Assembly (NCBI GenBank): GCA_029260155.1
Contig: JAJDDU010000305.1
Span: forward strand, 1-12,404
Reading direction: 5' to 3'
DNA: 12,404 bases
Source: Phycisphaerae bacterium
GTDB taxonomy: Bacteria > Planctomycetota > Phycisphaerae > UBA1845
Below, piece by piece: positions 5,801 through 12,404 of this stretch (its first letter is position 1; every line of letters begins with the position of its first letter). The translations under genes and the position numbers were made by a program. The notes beneath the pieces were generated by a model. That model was not told where the DNA came from and did not search any database. It worked only from the letters and a program-made list of their open reading frames with translations.

Positions 5801-8204
5801 CGAACAGCTCCACGTTATCTGGAATCTGGTCGCCGTCGGTATCCGCGAGGATCGCCGACGTCTTGAAGAACTCGATCTCTAAAAGATCACTGATGCCATC
5901 ACCGTCGGTGTCCTGCTTACGCGGATCGCTGTACCAGATGTTGAATTCATCAAAGTCAGACACCTGGTCGGCGTCGGTGTCGTCGGTTCTCGGGTCGAAG
6001 TTGTGACGGTTTTCGTCGCCGTCCCAGATGCCATCGCCGTCGGTGTCCTTGCTGAACGGATCACTGGTTACGTGCGCGGTACTCGTGGTGCCGTCGTCGA
6101 ACTCGACGGTCACGAACCAGCCTAGTCCCTCGAACCAGTCGGCGAATCCATCACCGTCTGTGTCGACCTGCTCATCCAGCGGGATGGGACCGACGGCCAA
6201 GCCATAGACCTGGCCGATTCCGATCGATCCAATGGCCGTGCTCTCACCGGTAAAGGGCTCAATGCGAATGAGCTGCCCTGTGAGGCGATCCGCGCCGTAA
6301 AGCGTTCGGAATCCGGCGTTGAAGGCGAGACCCTGGACGGTATTGAATGCGAGCGCTCCTCGTTCCGTGACCGCGCCCGTCGCAGGGTTGATGGTCACGA
6401 GTCGCTCATCATTGCTTCCATGCAGCGTGCCCGTGTTGGGGTCGAAGGCGAGACTCCAGATCTGGTGGTCCCCGGTGCTTCCTACGACAGTCCCCGCGCC
6501 AGTGGCGGTGTCGATGCGCACGAGTTGACGAGGCGTAACGGTCGTGCCGTACAGGGTGTCGGTGTTGACGTCGAAGGCGAGACCGCGAACGTCGAATTCA
6601 CCCAAGGGTCCGACAACGGTGGCCGCGCCGGTTTCGATGTCGATACGCACGAGCTGACGCGGAATGAGTGTCGTTCCGTAAAGGGTGTCGGTATTCGTGT
6701 TGAACGCGAGGCTTCGGATCAGGGGGACGCCGAGGGATCCCACAGCGGTGCCCTCGCCGGTGGTGGGTTCGATGACGACAAGGGCATCTGTGCTGTCATC
6801 CACCGTGTACAGCTTCGCCTCGGGATTGATCACTGGCGGTGTCCCGCGGAATGTCGCCCGGGACGGGTCGAAACCGATCGGTGGAGGCAGCAGCCCATCC
6901 GGGGGAGCGAGGGGATTGCCCGCCGAATCGCGTACGTTGACGACGTGTACAGTGTACAGATCGGGCGCCTGACTGAGCGTCACCAGTTCCACCCACGTTT
7001 GATCTACGTTGGGAACAGCGTCCCACACGCGCAGGTAGCCGGTGTCACTCCCCGAGATCTCGTAGTACAAGGGATTGTCCATCCCCTGCCCCATGACCTT
7101 GCTGAACGCGACAACCACACTGTAGTTGCCGGTCGACACGGCACCGACCACGCGGGGCAGTTCATCCGGTCCGCCGACGATCAACTGGCCGAGAAACGTG
7201 AATCCTCCGTGCGCGCCGACGATCAGGTTGCCGGCTAGGTCCGTCACGCCGGGGGACACGGACACGGTGTAAGTCGTGCCCGCCTGCTGTGTCTGCGTGG
7301 CGAGTTCTACCTGCGTTCCGAACGATCGCGACTCGACACCAACCACCGCGAGCGGTGGGTCTATGACAAAATCCTGGGGAAACACGGCACTAGCAGAAAC
7401 GGGTTCGTTGAACGTGACCACAATAGTGTTCGCACCCTGGGATTCGACTGAATCCACGCTCGGCCCAACAATGTCCACTGCGGCGATACCTTCGAACACG
7501 TCCTCGTCGCGAGTCGGATCGATCAGGAAAGGATCGGATGCAGTGAACGAATTCTTGACCCGCGCGGTGTAGGAAACCTGACGCATGAATTCCTGATCGC
7601 TCAGGCGGAGACGCACCGAATAGCCGTCGGGGCTCACGATGGCAGCGCCGGGAGCGAGGGCTGGCTCGAGCACGTAGTGATTCAGTGTACTCAAGTCCGC
7701 GGGATCCATGTTGCGGCTAAACGTCAGGAGGATTTCCTGGCTGGATAGCGCGATCGCTCTTTCTAGAAAGGTCTCGTCCTCGTCACGCCCGTCGAAAATG
7801 ATGCTCTGACTGGAAAGTGGCGCGGTGCCGTCGTCAGTCCCACCTTCGCTACCGCCAGCCGCCGGATCACTCATGCGAATCGTATATTCAACCCTGCTCT
7901 GCCGGTCCGTGGTGAGGTAGACGCTTCGATCGTCTGATCCGATCGCCGCCGCAACCACGGGGAGTGGCTCGCCGTTCGAAGAGACGATTCGGTAGTCGGT
8001 CGGCTCAACCGCACGCGTTGGGACAGCGCCGTCAAAATCGACGCGCACATAATGAGCGCTCAGCGCGCTCGCCGCCATGGCTTTGCCCGCTTCCGGTGCG
8101 TTTCGGCCCGTCGCCAGATCCAGGCGCCCGCAAGCCGTTCCCAGAAAGGACGCGGACACAACCACCAGGGACAACGACCTGCGTAGCCTACAATCGATTT
8201 TCAA
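2874..8204 (-). CDS. Giant lipoprotein with Ig-like domains, beta-propeller, TSP3 calcium repeats and an anthrax protective antigen/binary toxin B-like pore region
   Basis: 1776 aa from a TTG at 8204. That start is chosen because GGAAGGAG lies 5 nt upstream and it gives a compact signal peptide ending SASFLGTAC (Cys25, imperfect lipobox). The ATG at 8219 is the alternative. Residues 47-455 hold four SbsA/Big_5-type Ig-like domains (for example ILLTFSRNMDPADL, IVVTFNEPV, VVVAFSKVM). Residues 463-675 hold five repeats like LAFxxNTDTLYGTT..RQLVRID, a small beta-propeller. Residues 679-807 are calcium motifs DTDGDGxxDxxE with GW-V...SDP, as in the binary toxin B calcium domain. Residues 813-1122 resemble protective antigen domain 2 and the following domain, with a Ser/Thr-rich amphipathic hairpin. 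Residues 1224-1597 have more calcium modules and 1600-1776 form a Cys-containing beta domain. First gene of the likely operon. Probably surface-anchored; pore or translocation activity is inference. No PA14 domain or furin-type site was noticed. Confidence 0.92.
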   Translation of the reverse strand: MKIDCRLRRSLSLVVVSASFLGTACGRLDLATGRNAPEAGKAMAASALSAHYVRVDFDGAVPTRAVEPTDYRIVSSNGEPLPVVAAAIGSDDRSVYLTTDRQSRVEYTIRMSDPAAGGSEGGTDDGTAPLSSQSIIFDGRDEDETFLERAIALSSQEILLTFSRNMDPADLSTLNHYVLEPALAPGAAIVSPDGYSVRLRLSDQEFMRQVSYTARVKNSFTASDPFLIDPTRDEDVFEGIAAVDIVGPSVDSVESQGANTIVVTFNEPVSASAVFPQDFVIDPPLAVVGVESRSFGTQVELATQTQQAGTTYTVSVSPGVTDLAGNLIVGAHGGFTFLGQLIVGGPDELPRVVGAVSTGNYSVVVAFSKVMGQGMDNPLYYEISGSDTGYLRVWDAVPNVDQTWVELVTLSQAPDLYTVHVVNVRDSAGNPLAPPDGLLPPPIGFDPSRATFRGTPPVINPEAKLYTVDDSTDALVVIEPTTGEGTAVGSLGVPLIRSLAFNTNTDTLYGTTLIPRQLVRIDIETGAATVVGPLGEFDVRGLAFDVNTDTLYGTTVTPRQLVRIDTATGAGTVVGSTGDHQIWSLAFDPNTGTLHGSNDERLVTINPATGAVTERGALAFNTVQGLAFNAGFRTLYGADRLTGQLIRIEPFTGESTAIGSIGIGQVYGLAVGPIPLDEQVDTDGDGFADWFEGLGWFVTVEFDDGTTSTAHVTSDPFSKDTDGDGIWDGDENRHNFDPRTDDTDADQVSDFDEFNIWYSDPRKQDTDGDGISDLLEIEFFKTSAILADTDGDQIPDNVELFERNRNPRIADLPRPQIKVGEISLFLDERFEFTDETGMTQTRERSATTTLSQSEERSFSTSDTRTSENTDTFSQELALEVGWDNGYSATLTTTIGFEQTRSRGYSATLDRSSVESASDEEQESIAFANEESQNTSYTRTIEDADMLVAVTITNDGDVAFTLSDMEIVALVRDPARRVDVPVATLLPERTVSLGEDINLNMGPFDSDRGPFIFKDVQIFPEVARQLRESAQAITLKLSNFNIRAEDGRLFAFSSQETNDKTAGIVIDYGNGEVETYRVATAGRFDIATGAPLGISMQTALEDIIGIARADNPNNEAFAADLSGPDIQNSYGTYYQDLDTDGDDVTVEQLMRVRGVQTDPEIENQGATVRRFWVVTTPLGTPKYTNFSELRLLGGQNYSMSLEADDDQDLLYARVEGIYGSSDDGRDSDGDGIADGWDTDGDLIGDYDETRVGWDVLVEEQLVRRVYSDPVAADSDLDELDDKFEMTFGMDPRKRDTDGDGLTDTDEVNGNVPVLPIDPYDGSSPGLVDHNFRYATNPLDADTDDDGIRDGREAWLGSNPNDPDDASSVLDSDNDGLSDLEELQGWQVVTTDLDGNVTTIPPGDCSTDDPPVCNSTAHSDPNNPDTDGDGLPDLLEKFLNSHPREHDTDGDDLFDAEEFDPDNYFTVYADFLARCALSEDPTQCAYVEPTTTYGSILIDSDTDNDGLEDGFEVTTVWQIRVTGQAIEEATSNLLMAHSDTDDLTDGEEWLGEDGLDPSHPDDANDTTHPGRFDTDLDCSVTPANCGDGEELAVGRKPLTQDQNVTVRIDSIFIPSNVCGFELAGHAGFFEWKEGVFLTFGPGDTTEAKEVYRHECLREEHDNVYLDNCFPPTPGDWETDCQWMIQMPDAFVVPSDTPFPRPAEQTYRLEGTQNIVFSSEPMSENDHDSGCDGDQSAIGTMAPITLTYPVPPVDNAQITIGGLSADVCEVTVTYTVIVD
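3414..4535 (-). other. Second TSP3/binary-toxin-type calcium-binding block within the giant lipoprotein
   Basis: This encodes residues about 1224-1597. Motifs DSDGDGIADGWD, DSDLDELDD, DTDGDGLTDTDE, DTDDDGIRDGRE, DSDNDGLSDLEE, DTDGDGLPDLLE, DTDGDDLFDAEE and DTDNDGLEDGFE follow each other, with short inserts. Several are followed by GW-V and then SDP, the same order as in the block at 5784-6170. The Asp/Glu positions are the expected calcium ligands. The block lies downstream of the pore-like region, whereas in anthrax protective antigen the calcium site lies only upstream. Confidence 0.75.
4839..5768 (-). other. Protective antigen / binary toxin B-like oligomerisation and pore-forming region within the giant lipoprotein
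   Basis: This encodes residues about 813-1122. It opens with PQIKVGEISLFLDE, comparable to the strand before the pore loop of protective antigen. Then come about 100 residues rich in Ser, Thr, Glu and Arg with alternating polarity (839-942), whose centre is LALEVGWDNGYSATLTTTIG. Next are VTITNDGDVAFTLSDMEIV (compare NIRYVNTGTAPIYNV in protective antigen), LNMGPFDS (compare LNAQDDFSS), ITLKLSNFNIRAEDGR, IVIDYGNGEVETYRVA (compare RIIFNGKDLNLVERRIA) and SMQTALEDIIGI (compare TLKEALKIAFGF). The order is the same throughout. The comparison was made by eye against a remembered protective antigen sequence. Pfam families to test are Binary_toxB (PF03495), Binary_toxB_2 and Binary_toxB_3. Confidence 0.7.
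5784..6170 (-). other. First TSP3/binary-toxin-type calcium-binding block within the giant lipoprotein
   Basis: This encodes residues about 679-807, immediately before the pore-like region. The opening DTDGDGFADWFE...GWFVTVEF...VTSDPFSKDTDGDG follows the pattern of the protective antigen calcium domain (DSDNDGIPDSLE...GYTVDV...ASDPYSD). Three or four further DTDGDG/DTDADQ loops follow, ending DTDGDQIPDNVELFERNRNPR. The position relative to the pore-like region matches that in protective antigen. Confidence 0.75.
6180..6818 (-). repeat. Beta-propeller repeats, 129-bp tandem period
   Basis: Residues 463-675 of the giant lipoprotein contain five copies of a unit with core (I/V)xxLAFxxNTxTLYG...QLVRIDxxTGxxTxVG. 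Unit starts are 43 residues apart (one spacing is 41), which is 129 bp in the DNA. The two best-conserved units lie within 6462-6719, where the nucleotide sequence is also visibly similar, pointing to internal tandem duplication. The pattern resembles DUF4394/YncE-like propeller blades. Five visible blades may need a partner or further degenerate blades to close a ring. Confidence 0.7.
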
Positions 8205-8209
8205 AGTTG

Positions 8210-8217
8210 CTCCTTCC
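8210..8217 (-). promoter_or_regulatory. Ribosome binding site GGAAGGAG favouring a TTG start
   Basis: On the minus strand GGAAGGAG is followed by CAACT and then TTG (8204-8202). The upstream in-frame ATG at 8219 has only the weaker AAGGTG immediately before it. The TTG start leaves MKIDCRLRRSLSL as the n-region and start of a lipoprotein signal, a good fit, whereas the ATG adds five residues (MEGAT). This supports the TTG start, though the ATG is not excluded. Confidence 0.5.
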
Positions 8218-8303
8218 ATCACCTTCACCGTGGACCGCAAACGATCGGTTTCATGCTCGCGGTAGTTTGGCCAAGCCCCGGCCGAGACCAGACGAACAGT
8301 CGT

Positions 8304-8333
8304 ATTAAGATTGCGGTTCGACGCGCATGCCAA
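8304..8333 (-). promoter_or_regulatory. Candidate promoter of the lipoprotein operon
   Basis: Read on the minus strand, TTGGCA (8333-8328) is followed after 18 nt by CTTAAT (8309-8304). Each box matches the housekeeping sigma consensus in four of six positions. It would start transcription near 8297 and leave a leader of about 90 nt before the TTG start. Planctomycete promoters are poorly defined, so this is a weak call. Confidence 0.22.
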
Positions 8334-8346
8334 AGATGGACAATAC

Positions 8347-8362
8347 AGCCGCTTCGGCGGCT
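8347..8362. promoter_or_regulatory. Hairpin with a UUCG tetraloop in the divergent region
   Basis: AGCCGC, TTCG, GCGGCT form a perfect 6-bp stem closed by the very stable C(UUCG)G tetraloop when read on the plus strand. No T-tract follows on either strand, so it is not a typical terminator. It lies just upstream of the candidate minus-strand promoter and could be a leader element of a plus-strand transcript, or a chance palindrome. Confidence 0.3.
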
Positions 8363-8619
8363 ACTGTCGTTCCCGGTCGCATGCGATGATTCCTGTACAC
8401 CCCGGTGCCATGCACCAAAACTTCGCGCACCGATCTCCCGGACGCGCGGCCGTCGAACTCGATCTAAACTGCCCTGGGAGAGATTCACACCAATGGCCGC
8501 GAACAAGTCCTTTCCCCTCACCAAGCAAACGGAATAGAGCCTTCCCGTGCGTCCATTTTTCGAAGATTTTCTTGTCGCCACGCAAGAAACTGCCTAGCCG
8601 TTCCCATGTTCATGCGGTC

Positions 8620-8648
8620 TTGGGTGAGCAAAATGGCAGCTTTATGAG
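8620..8648 (+). promoter_or_regulatory. Weak candidate promoter for the sigma factor/kinase operon
   Basis: TTGGGT (8620-8625) is separated by 17 nt from TATGAG (8643-8648). The match to the housekeeping consensus is partial (three to four of six in each box). It would give a leader of nearly 290 nt before the sigma gene. Recorded only because no better match was noticed between 8400 and 8943. Confidence 0.15.
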
Positions 8649-8943
8649 TTAGGGATCAAGATTTGAACGCGTCGAACCGGTACCTGGATCGCAAGCGGGC
8701 GGCCGAGCTGACCACACTGAAACCCTTAGCAGGAAAGCACTTATCATCGGCGAGTGGCGGAACGATTCGAATTGCAGATCGTGAGCCGGCCATCGAGGTC
8801 AGCCATCAAGAAGTAATAGCTGGAAACGCCCCTTCTCGACACGTAAACTGGTGGAAACTGGGACAGCGTACAGATCCTGGTGAACCGGTGTCAGCCGCGA
8901 CTGGGCGCATGGTTCGCAACGTGTAGCCTCGTGATCGTGACCG

Positions 8944-9495
8944 ATGGCGGAAAAACAGCAAAACGCTCAATCGATGCCCGGTCGTTTAGACCTTACGCCA
9001 CTTGTCTACGATGAGATGCGTCGGTTGGCTGGCGCCTTCCTCGGAAGCGATCGTGATCGACATACGCTTCAGGCGTCCGCGCTGGTCATCGAAGCCTACT
9101 TGAAGCTCGCGCGACAGTCTCGATTGGGCGACCTCGCCCGCGAGGACTTTCTGCGGCTCGCCGCGCGGGTGAGGCGCAACATCCTTGTCGACCATGTTCG
9201 TACCGCCAAGGCCGAGAAACGTGGCGGCGACTGGCACCGCATATCGCTGACAGCCGTCAACAGAAGCGGCTCACAAATCGACATCGACGTTCTGGCCCTC
9301 GATGAGGCTATCGAAGAACTTGCCAAGCTCAGTGAGCGTAAGGCCCGATTGATCGAACTTCGCTTCTTCGGCGGCCTGACCGAGGCGGAAGCGGCTGATG
9401 TGCTAAAGATTTCGCGAGCAGAGGCCACGCGGCAGTGGCGTCTCGCGAGAGCCTGGCTTCAGAACAGGCTTCGCGACGGCGGTGACCCACTGTGA
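8944..9495 (+). CDS. ECF-subfamily RNA polymerase sigma factor, kinase-associated type
   Basis: 183 aa. The protein is expected to bind core RNA polymerase and direct it to a specific set of promoters. The sigma-2 region spans about residues 15-90 (LTPLVYDEMRRLAGAFL, HTLQASALVIEAYLKL, FLRLAARVRRNILVDHVR), the hallmark of the Sigma70_ECF / TIGR02999-type family abundant in planctomycetes and acidobacteria. Sigma-4 spans about 117-175 (LDEAIEELAKLSERKARLIELRFFGGLTEAEAADVLKIS, then RQWRLARAWLQNRL), with the helix-turn-helix at about 145-172. ATG 8944 is used because the GTG codons just upstream are out of frame; no clear ribosome site is visible. Met11 is an alternative start. The stop overlaps the kinase start (TGATG), so the two are translationally coupled. 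No anti-sigma gene is visible; the kinase is the likely regulator, by analogy with other ECF/Ser-Thr kinase pairs. Confidence 0.95.
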   Translation: MAEKQQNAQSMPGRLDLTPLVYDEMRRLAGAFLGSDRDRHTLQASALVIEAYLKLARQSRLGDLAREDFLRLAARVRRNILVDHVRTAKAEKRGGDWHRISLTAVNRSGSQIDIDVLALDEAIEELAKLSERKARLIELRFFGGLTEAEAADVLKISRAEATRQWRLARAWLQNRLRDGGDPL

Positions 9496-12404
9496 TGCTC
9501 GAACCAGAGCAATTCAAACGGATCGAGGAGATCTTCGAATCCGTCATCGAACTACCACCTTCTGAACGCGAAGACCATCTTGAGCAGTCATGCAAGGACA
9601 ATCCGCACCTTCTTCAACAGGTCAGAGTCCTTCTCGATGAAGATGCGGTGCGGGAAATCGACGCCCCCACGAAAGGGCTCGTCAGCCACTTCGATCTACC
9701 GGTCAGAGTTCCCGGTCTGCACGCGCTTCCGGAGCGCATCGGACGCTACCGCATCATCAAGGAATGCGGTCACGGCGGAATGGGCACCGTGTACGAAGCT
9801 GTGCAGGACAGCCCGGAACGGCGCGTCGCACTCAAGATGATCCGCCCCGGAATGATGTCACCGCAGTTGATGCAACGGTTCCGATACGAGACCGAATTCC
9901 TCGGTCGATTGCAGCATGCCGGGGTAGGCCAGATCTTCGAGGCGGACGTCATCGACCTCGGCGCCGGTGAGCAGCCCTACTTTGTTATGGAGTTTGTTGA
10001 CGGCGCACCGTTGCTGGAACACATCCGGCAGGAGCAGCTCGGAACCAGTCAGCGTTTGATGTTGTTCGTGTTGGTCTGCGACGCCGTTCATCATGCCCAC
10101 CAGCGCGGCGTGATCCATCGCGATCTCAAACCTGAGAATATCCTGGTGGTACCCGCGGAGCCGGAAAGCGGTGGCAGCAGCGTCGGACATTACGCCTCGA
10201 TGGTGGGTCAACCGAAGGTCTTGGACTTTGGTATCGCGCGGGCAACAGACGTCGATCTGCAGGCAACGATGCAAACGGATGCTGGCGCGCTGGTCGGCAC
10301 GTTGCAGTACATGAGTCCGGAACAGGCTGCGGGAGACTCACAGTGCCTTGATGTTCGGAGCGACATCTATGCGCTCGGCGTGATTCTGTTCGAAGTGCTG
10401 AGCGACAAGACGCCCTACGAACTGAAGGGCAAGAATATCGCGGAGTCGATTCAGATTATTCGCGAACACGATCCATCGCGCTTGAGTTCGATCCACTCAC
10501 GTTTTCGGGGCGACCTGGAGACGATCGTCGGCAAGTGCCTCGAAAAGGAACCGGAGGGAAGATATGCTTCCGCTTCCGATCTGGCCGCGGATGTCCGCCG
10601 TCATCTTCAGGATGAGCCCATTTCCGCCCGACCACCAAGCACTTGGTATCAGCTCCGCAAGTTCTCGCGTCGTAACCGCCACCTTGTGCTTGGCGTGGCC
10701 GCCACCATGTTGGCACTGGCGATTGGCTTGATAGGCACCATAGTGTATGCCGTGCGTGCGGGTAAAAGTGAGTTGAATTCGCAGCGGCAGGCATACGTAG
10801 GCAACATCTCCGCGGCCTCCGGACTGGTCATGACGGATCCGCACGGGGCGAGAACACATCTTGAACGCATTCCCACGGCCCAGCGAGAATGGGAATGGAA
10901 TCACCTGTACAGCGCTCTGAACCGGCATGACATGATCTACTCCGCTTCGGCACCATCGAAGGGCCACGAAATCGTCGTAACGCCGGACGGTCGGCACGTT
11001 GTGTCTGCGTTGGAGAATAACCGGCTTGCTGTTTGGGAGGTCGATACAGGCAGGCTTGTTCGAGAGTTGCCGATCGAAGAGGGTATTAACGTGATAGCTG
11101 GTCCGCTGTTCGGGCTGGCGAAGATCGCCATAGGTACCAGCGATCATCGCACACTGATCTGGGATTTCTCAGATCAGCCCCCGCGTGAGGTGTTTGAAAT
11201 GTCGGACCAGCTGGTCATTCACAAGCTGGCCTGGAGCCATGATTCCGGTACGCTTGCTATCGGCACAAGCAGGCGAAGAGGGCACGGCCCCGATCGGCAG
11301 GAGGGTCGAATCGTATTTCTTCGAAACGAAGTCATTACGGGTGAAGTGGCATTCCGCGAATATGAGGAACTGATGGGAATGGCGTTTAGTCCCGATGGAA
11401 AGAAGCTCATTGCTTTGATGCCAGGACTCACGCAAATCGATGTTGCTTCGTGCCGCAAGATCTCAAGTGTGACCATCGACGGAGGGATCGGCCTTGCTGT
11501 TTCGCCAACGGGGATACACGCTTACGTAGCCAACGAGTGGAGAGTTATCAACCCTGTAGAGCTGAAAACGATGGAGTCGACAGCGAGGTATACAGGACAC
11601 CAGGGTGCCGTTCATCGAATCGCATGCTCGTACGACGGCACAATGCTTGCCACGTCAAGCGGCGACAACGAAATACGTCTGTGGAATACATCGGACGGCC
11701 AAACCATGGCCGTGATCGCGATTGATTCGATGACGCCAGTTGCCTTCGATCCGGATTCATCGCAGCTTTTCTATCGCAACGGTGGGAAACTCCGCTCCTG
11801 GTCGCTTTCTATCGAGTCATCAACGGTCCTGAGCGGACACGAGAGCTTTGTCTATCACACGAATTGGTCTAATGACGGAAACATACTCTTTTCGGGCGAA
11901 CGATTCGATAACCATGTCATAGCGTGGGATCCCATCGCAGGCCGGGCTATTCGAAAATACACGCTCCCAGATTTGCCGGCGAGCCTGTACCTCCGCGCTG
12001 ACAAGCGGCAGATCTCCGTGGCACTTCCTGGAGGGCCAGCGACGCTGGACTTGGTTACCGGTGAATGCCGCCCACATACTGACATGCGGCATCAGGTGTT
12101 GAACGGGCGCTTCGATACGTTTGATGTTATAGATGCGTCGGGCAAGCGCTTTGCCCGCGGCGGGCATGGCGGTCATGATGTTGTTCTGGGCAAGTTACAG
12201 CAAGAAGAAGCTGGCCTGTTCTTTAGCGACCATGAAATTGCGAGACTCAAGGGGCAGTACAACGGCGTCGCATTCAGCCCGGACATGCGATGGCTTGCTG
12301 CCGGAGGCGACCCGTTCATCGATGTGTGGGAAGTCGAGTCGATAGAGCACGTGGCGCGCCTTCACGGCCACAAGTTGGCCGTCTATGCCGTCGATTTCAG
12401 CCCC
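9495..12404 (+). CDS. Transmembrane Ser/Thr protein kinase with WD40 repeats (3' end cut off)
   Basis: 970 codons are open to the right edge with no stop. The ATG at 9495 shares its A with the sigma factor stop. Residues 1-50 are a helical segment (FKRIEEIFESVIELPPSERE...LLQQVRVLLDED) typical of planctomycete and acidobacterial kinases. The kinase domain spans about 84-372: Gly loop GHGGMGTVY (92-100), Lys114 in VALK, catalytic HRDLKPEN (208-215, Asp210), DFG (244-246) and SPE (274-276, in place of APE). All residues needed for activity are present. About 28 residues separate HRDLKPEN from DFG, including a Gly/Ser-rich insert at 221-239. A single membrane helix lies at about 396-420. The rest has WD40-like blades (GHQGAVHRIACSYDGTMLAT...IRLWN; GHESFVYHTNW; FIDVWEVE...GHKLAVYAVDF). 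It probably senses or docks through the WD40 part and may act on the coupled sigma factor. Substrate unknown. Confidence 0.95.
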   Translation, partial: MLEPEQFKRIEEIFESVIELPPSEREDHLEQSCKDNPHLLQQVRVLLDEDAVREIDAPTKGLVSHFDLPVRVPGLHALPERIGRYRIIKECGHGGMGTVYEAVQDSPERRVALKMIRPGMMSPQLMQRFRYETEFLGRLQHAGVGQIFEADVIDLGAGEQPYFVMEFVDGAPLLEHIRQEQLGTSQRLMLFVLVCDAVHHAHQRGVIHRDLKPENILVVPAEPESGGSSVGHYASMVGQPKVLDFGIARATDVDLQATMQTDAGALVGTLQYMSPEQAAGDSQCLDVRSDIYALGVILFEVLSDKTPYELKGKNIAESIQIIREHDPSRLSSIHSRFRGDLETIVGKCLEKEPEGRYASASDLAADVRRHLQDEPISARPPSTWYQLRKFSRRNRHLVLGVAATMLALAIGLIGTIVYAVRAGKSELNSQRQAYVGNISAASGLVMTDPHGARTHLERIPTAQREWEWNHLYSALNRHDMIYSASAPSKGHEIVVTPDGRHVVSALENNRLAVWEVDTGRLVRELPIEEGINVIAGPLFGLAKIAIGTSDHRTLIWDFSDQPPREVFEMSDQLVIHKLAWSHDSGTLAIGTSRRRGHGPDRQEGRIVFLRNEVITGEVAFREYEELMGMAFSPDGKKLIALMPGLTQIDVASCRKISSVTIDGGIGLAVSPTGIHAYVANEWRVINPVELKTMESTARYTGHQGAVHRIACSYDGTMLATSSGDNEIRLWNTSDGQTMAVIAIDSMTPVAFDPDSSQLFYRNGGKLRSWSLSIESSTVLSGHESFVYHTNWSNDGNILFSGERFDNHVIAWDPIAGRAIRKYTLPDLPASLYLRADKRQISVALPGGPATLDLVTGECRPHTDMRHQVLNGRFDTFDVIDASGKRFARGGHGGHDVVLGKLQQEEAGLFFSDHEIARLKGQYNGVAFSPDMRWLAAGGDPFIDVWEVESIEHVARLHGHKLAVYAVDFSP

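Larger units (their letters stand above)
8205..8943. other. Divergent intergenic region of about 740 bp
   Basis: This separates the minus-strand lipoprotein operon from the plus-strand sigma/kinase pair, so both promoters should lie here. Several open frames cross it (for example 8311-8652 plus, 8225-8581 minus, 8663-8926 plus), but none resembles a known family and their composition is not protein-like. The 87-codon frame at 8663-8926 ends 17 bp before the sigma gene but would need a TTG start; it is the only one worth a second look. No tRNA, rRNA, CRISPR or transposon end was seen. Confidence 0.6.

Noticed and set aside
8205..8333. N-terminal extension of the giant lipoprotein to a TTG at 8333
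   Set aside because: The extra residues would bury the signal peptide inside the protein, and that TTG overlaps the candidate -35 box.
8311..8652. 113-codon plus-strand and overlapping minus-strand frames in the divergent region
   Set aside because: Compositions rich in Arg, Ser, Pro and His, mutual overlap and no family resemblance point to chance open frames.
8663..8926. 87-codon plus-strand frame just before the sigma factor gene
   Set aside because: It needs a TTG start, has no recognisable domain and no usable internal ATG near its beginning. It is kept only as a weak possibility within the intergenic entry.
8941..9495. Anti-sigma factor gene next to the ECF gene
   Set aside because: The coupled downstream gene is a Ser/Thr kinase with no zinc-binding anti-sigma motif, and no other small gene is present.

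Overview
The window looks like chromosomal DNA of a planctomycete (Planctomycetota, perhaps a Phycisphaerae-type lineage or an uncultured relative). This assignment is inferred from gene content, not from a marker gene. The clues are secreted proteins with 'DCNxNxxPDxCD' repeats, a 'GACCLPDG' Cys motif, Asp-rich thrombospondin-3-like repeats, and an ECF sigma factor translationally coupled to a transmembrane Ser/Thr kinase with a WD40 sensor.

Layout. Positions 1-8204 hold three genes on the minus strand, read right to left. First is a giant mosaic lipoprotein (about 1776 aa). After 34 bp comes a Cys- and Asp-rich lipoprotein (525 aa). After about 105 bp comes a secreted P-domain protein that runs off the left edge. 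Positions 8205-8943 are a divergent intergenic region of about 740 bp with no convincing gene. Positions 8944-12404 hold a plus-strand pair: an ECF sigma factor whose stop codon overlaps the start of a Ser/Thr kinase, which runs off the right edge.

The most interesting element is the giant lipoprotein. In order it has four SbsA-type Ig-like domains, a small beta-propeller of 43-residue repeats, a calcium-binding block, a region that matches the anthrax protective antigen / clostridial binary toxin B oligomerisation-and-pore region by eye, further calcium-binding modules and a C-terminal beta domain. The pore-like region has a long Ser/Thr-rich amphipathic hairpin, the downstream strand motifs in the same order, and a Phe near where the phi-clamp Phe of protective antigen would align. 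No PA14 domain and no enzymatic toxin partner is visible in the window.

The three minus-strand genes probably form one envelope or secreted-protein operon whose products are calcium-dependent and adhesive or pore-like. The sigma factor/kinase pair is a signalling unit reading the other way. A regulatory link between the two sides is only a hypothesis from adjacency.
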